Shown here piece by piece: positions 5,836-7,381 of a DNA stretch of 7,381 bases. Position numbers and translations under genes: made by a program. A model generated the notes under the pieces. The model did not search any database and was not told the origin of the DNA. It worked only from the letters and a program-made list of their open reading frames with translations. The stretch comes from JAOUJD01 sp964353935 (lineage in GTDB: Bacteria; Pseudomonadota; Gammaproteobacteria; Burkholderiales; Burkholderiaceae_F), in NCBI GenBank assembly GCA_964353935.1, contig CAYGXL010000129.1, forward strand, positions 1 to 7,381, written 5' to 3'. Position 1 is the stretch's first letter, and each line of letters begins with the position of its first letter.

Positions 5836-6419
5836 ACACACCTGCCGTGCCGCGCCGTGGTCCGTCGCGCATCAAACTCTTCTTCTGGGTGATCGTCGTT
5901 CCGGCGGTGCTCGTCGCGCTCTACTTCATGGCGGTGCTGAACTGGAACTACTCGACCGGCGAGCGCGCGGGCTGGGTGCAGAAGTTCTCGAAGAAGGGCT
6001 GGCTCTGCAAGACCTGGGAAGGCGAGCTGTCGATGATCTCGATGCCCGGCGCGACCCCGGAGAAGTTCTTCTTCACCGTGTGGGACGCCGAAGTCGCTGC
6101 GCAGATCAACGCCGCGATGGGGCGCCGCGTGTCGCTGCACTACGACGAGAAGGTGGGGCTGCCGACGACCTGTTTCGGCGAGACGCGTCACTGGGTCAAC
6201 GGCATCAGCGTGGTGCCGGAGATCCCGATCTCGCCCGGAGTGATGGTGCCGGTGCCCCCGACCAGCACAGCGGCGCCGTCAACGCAGCCCTTGGCTCCCG
6301 CGTCCGCGCCGCCGCCGCCCTCGGCACCTGCGGCGGACCCAGTGGCGGCACCAGCGGCAGCACCAGCGCCAGCGCCGACTCCGACGCCCGCGCAGCCTCC
6401 GCCGGCGATCACGAAGTAG
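5832..6419 (+). CDS. Conserved single-pass membrane protein with Pro/Ala-rich tail
   Basis: A 195-residue protein of unknown function. A basic N-terminus (RRGPSRIK, 8-15) precedes one strong membrane helix (about 16-36), so the rest should face the periplasm. Residues 40-128 form a compact domain that looks conserved: YSTGERAGWVQKFSKKGWLC (40-59), then KTWEGELSMISMPG (60-73), FFFTVWDAEVAAQIN (79-93), HYDEKVGLPTTCFGET (103-118) and VNGISVV. C59 and C114 are its only cysteines and could pair in the periplasm. I recall similar short 'hypothetical' membrane proteins with the GERAG-QKFSKKGWLCKTWEGE signature in other bacteria but no assigned function. From about 142 the chain is almost only Pro, Ala, Ser and Thr. 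The start overlaps the tusA-like stop (ATGA), so the two are co-translated. It converges on valS with a 29-nt gap. Confidence 0.82.
   Translation: MNTPAVPRRGPSRIKLFFWVIVVPAVLVALYFMAVLNWNYSTGERAGWVQKFSKKGWLCKTWEGELSMISMPGATPEKFFFTVWDAEVAAQINAAMGRRVSLHYDEKVGLPTTCFGETRHWVNGISVVPEIPISPGVMVPVPPTSTAAPSTQPLAPASAPPPPSAPAADPVAAPAAAPAPAPTPTPAQPPPAITK
6255..6416 (+). repeat. Low-complexity Pro/Ala coding repeat
   Basis: This part of the membrane-protein gene encodes about 54 residues dominated by Pro and Ala, with short repeated words in the DNA such as GGCACCAGC, GGCAGCACCAGC and GCCAGCGCC around 6340-6380. Such imperfect trinucleotide-scale repeats are prone to length change; reading frame is kept throughout. 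At the protein level it would form an extended flexible arm. Confidence 0.75.
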
Positions 6420-6448
6420 CGGCGCGCGTCAGGCCGTCGCGGCGGGCC

Positions 6449-7381
6449 TCACGCCGCCGGCAGGCGGCCCAGCTGTTCCCGCACTTTCGCAAGCGTTGCG
6501 CCGAAGCCGGCGAGGCGCTCCTTCTCCTGCGCCACGACCGCGGCGGGCGCGCGCTCGACGAAGCTCGCATTGCCCAGCTTGACCTCGGCCTTGCGGATCT
6601 CGTTCTCGAGCCGCTCGGCTTCCTTGCCCAGGCGCTCGCGTTCCGCCCCGACGTCGACCTCGATCTTCAGCATCAGCCGCAGGTCGTCGACGACCTTGAT
6701 CGGCGCGGCCGCGCCGTCCGCCGTCACATTGATGTCGGCAACGACCTGCACGTCCGACAGCCGTGCGAGCGCCCGCATGTACGGTGCATAGGCCGCGAGC
6801 GCCTTCGCGTCGCCGGACGCGACCAGAGGCACCTTCTGCGCGGGCGACAGGTTCATCTCGCTGCGCAGGTTGCGCAGGGCGTCGATCGCGCGCTTCATCA
6901 GCGCGACCTCGGCGTCGGCCCGCGGATCGATCTTCGCCGGCTCGGGCCGCGGGTAGGGCTGCACCATGATCGACGTCTCTTCGCCGTCCTTGCGCTTGCC
7001 GGCCAGCACCGAGATCTTCTGCCACAGCTCTTCGGTGATGAACGGGATGACCGGATGCGCCAGCCGCAGCAGCACCTCGAGCACTCGCACGAGCGTGCGG
7101 CGGGTGCCGCGCTGCGCGGCCTCGTTGCGCGCATCGATTGCCTCGGCGAGCTGCACCTTCGCCAGCTCAACGTACCAGTCGCAGTACTCGTTCCACGCGA
7201 ACGAGTAGATCGCATTGGCGACGTTGTCGAGCCGGTACTCCGCGAACCCTGCCGCCGCCGCGGCTTCGACGCGCTGCAGTTCGCCGATGATCCAGCGATC
7301 GACCGCCGACAGTTCGACGGTCGCGGCGGGGTCGAGCCCGCAGTCGCGTCCCTCCGTGTTCATCAGCACGAAGCGGGTGGC
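6449..7381 (-). CDS. valS: Valine--tRNA ligase, C-terminal third (5' part outside window)
   Basis: C-terminal 310 residues of ValRS, the class Ia cytosolic enzyme that charges tRNA-Val and edits Thr-tRNA-Val. The frame stays open to the last base of the window (…ATRFVLMNTEGRDCG), so the HIGH and KMSKS catalytic motifs and the CP1 editing domain are outside. Visible, numbered from base 7381: the anticodon-binding helical domain with DRWIIGEL (about 28-35), FAWNEYCDWYVELAK (about 61-75), GTRRTLVRVLEVLLRLAHPVIPFITEELW (about 92-120) and LRNLRSEMNLSP (about 169-180), then the C-terminal coiled-coil tRNA-binding arm (about 245-307), rich in Glu/Arg/Leu heptads and including ASFVERAPAAVVAQEKERL. 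The TGA stop is the complement of 6449-6451. All segments match E. coli ValRS in order, so the gene appears intact here. Confidence 0.97.
   Translation of the reverse strand, partial: ATRFVLMNTEGRDCGLDPAATVELSAVDRWIIGELQRVEAAAAAGFAEYRLDNVANAIYSFAWNEYCDWYVELAKVQLAEAIDARNEAAQRGTRRTLVRVLEVLLRLAHPVIPFITEELWQKISVLAGKRKDGEETSIMVQPYPRPEPAKIDPRADAEVALMKRAIDALRNLRSEMNLSPAQKVPLVASGDAKALAAYAPYMRALARLSDVQVVADINVTADGAAAPIKVVDDLRLMLKIEVDVGAERERLGKEAERLENEIRKAEVKLGNASFVERAPAAVVAQEKERLAGFGATLAKVREQLGRLPAA

Noticed and set aside
6188..6412. Gly/Ala-rich minus-strand frame (74 codons) opposite the Pro/Ala tail
   Set aside because: The complement of Pro/Ala codons reads as Gly/Ala; low complexity only, no supporting start signal.
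6431..6449. AGGCC...GGCCT hairpin between the membrane-protein gene and valS as a bidirectional terminator
   Set aside because: Only a 5-bp stem with a 9-nt loop and no T tract on either strand; in such GC-rich DNA this is expected by chance.

Overview
The window is dense, GC-rich (clearly well above 60% G+C), almost fully coding bacterial chromosome. Protein content (an AlaRS and a ValRS close to E. coli-type sequences, a YhhY/AaaT-like acetyltransferase, UPF0145/YbjQ proteins, TusA, and a Gram-negative outer-membrane barrel with signal peptide and terminal Phe) points to a proteobacterium, most likely a betaproteobacterium or a GC-rich gammaproteobacterium. That placement is an inference from remembered family resemblance, not from a search. 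No RNA genes, insertion sequences, CRISPR arrays, phage genes or origins are visible.

Layout. (1) Positions 2-4758 hold six tightly packed plus-strand genes that look like one transcription unit: the 3' two-thirds to three-quarters of alaS, a GNAT acetyltransferase overlapping it by 4 nt, a small soluble YbjQ-family protein, a second YbjQ-family protein carrying an N-terminal membrane anchor, a membrane-anchored M48 metallopeptidase, and a zinc-ribbon NUDIX hydrolase. Gaps run from -4 to +66 nt. (2) Positions 4765-5430 (minus) encode a small outer-membrane beta-barrel protein of unassigned function, ending 6 nt from the NUDIX stop. (3) Positions 5431-5583 are the only real intergenic stretch, a divergent spacer with a plausible -10 element for the rightward genes. 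(4) Positions 5584-6419 (plus) hold a TusA-family sulfur carrier and, overlapping it by ATGA, a single-pass membrane protein with a proline/alanine-rich tail. (5) Positions 6449-7381 (minus) hold the C-terminal third of valS, whose N-terminal part lies outside the window.

How the genes relate. The two synthetase genes are housekeeping and lie at the window edges pointing toward each other. Between them are accessory and poorly characterised genes. The most suggestive group is the pair of adjacent YbjQ paralogues (one cytosolic, one membrane-anchored) followed by a membrane M48 protease: they may form an envelope-associated module, but only gene order and domain content support this. Nothing in the window is clearly a new defence or mobile system; the unusual points are modest and are scored accordingly.
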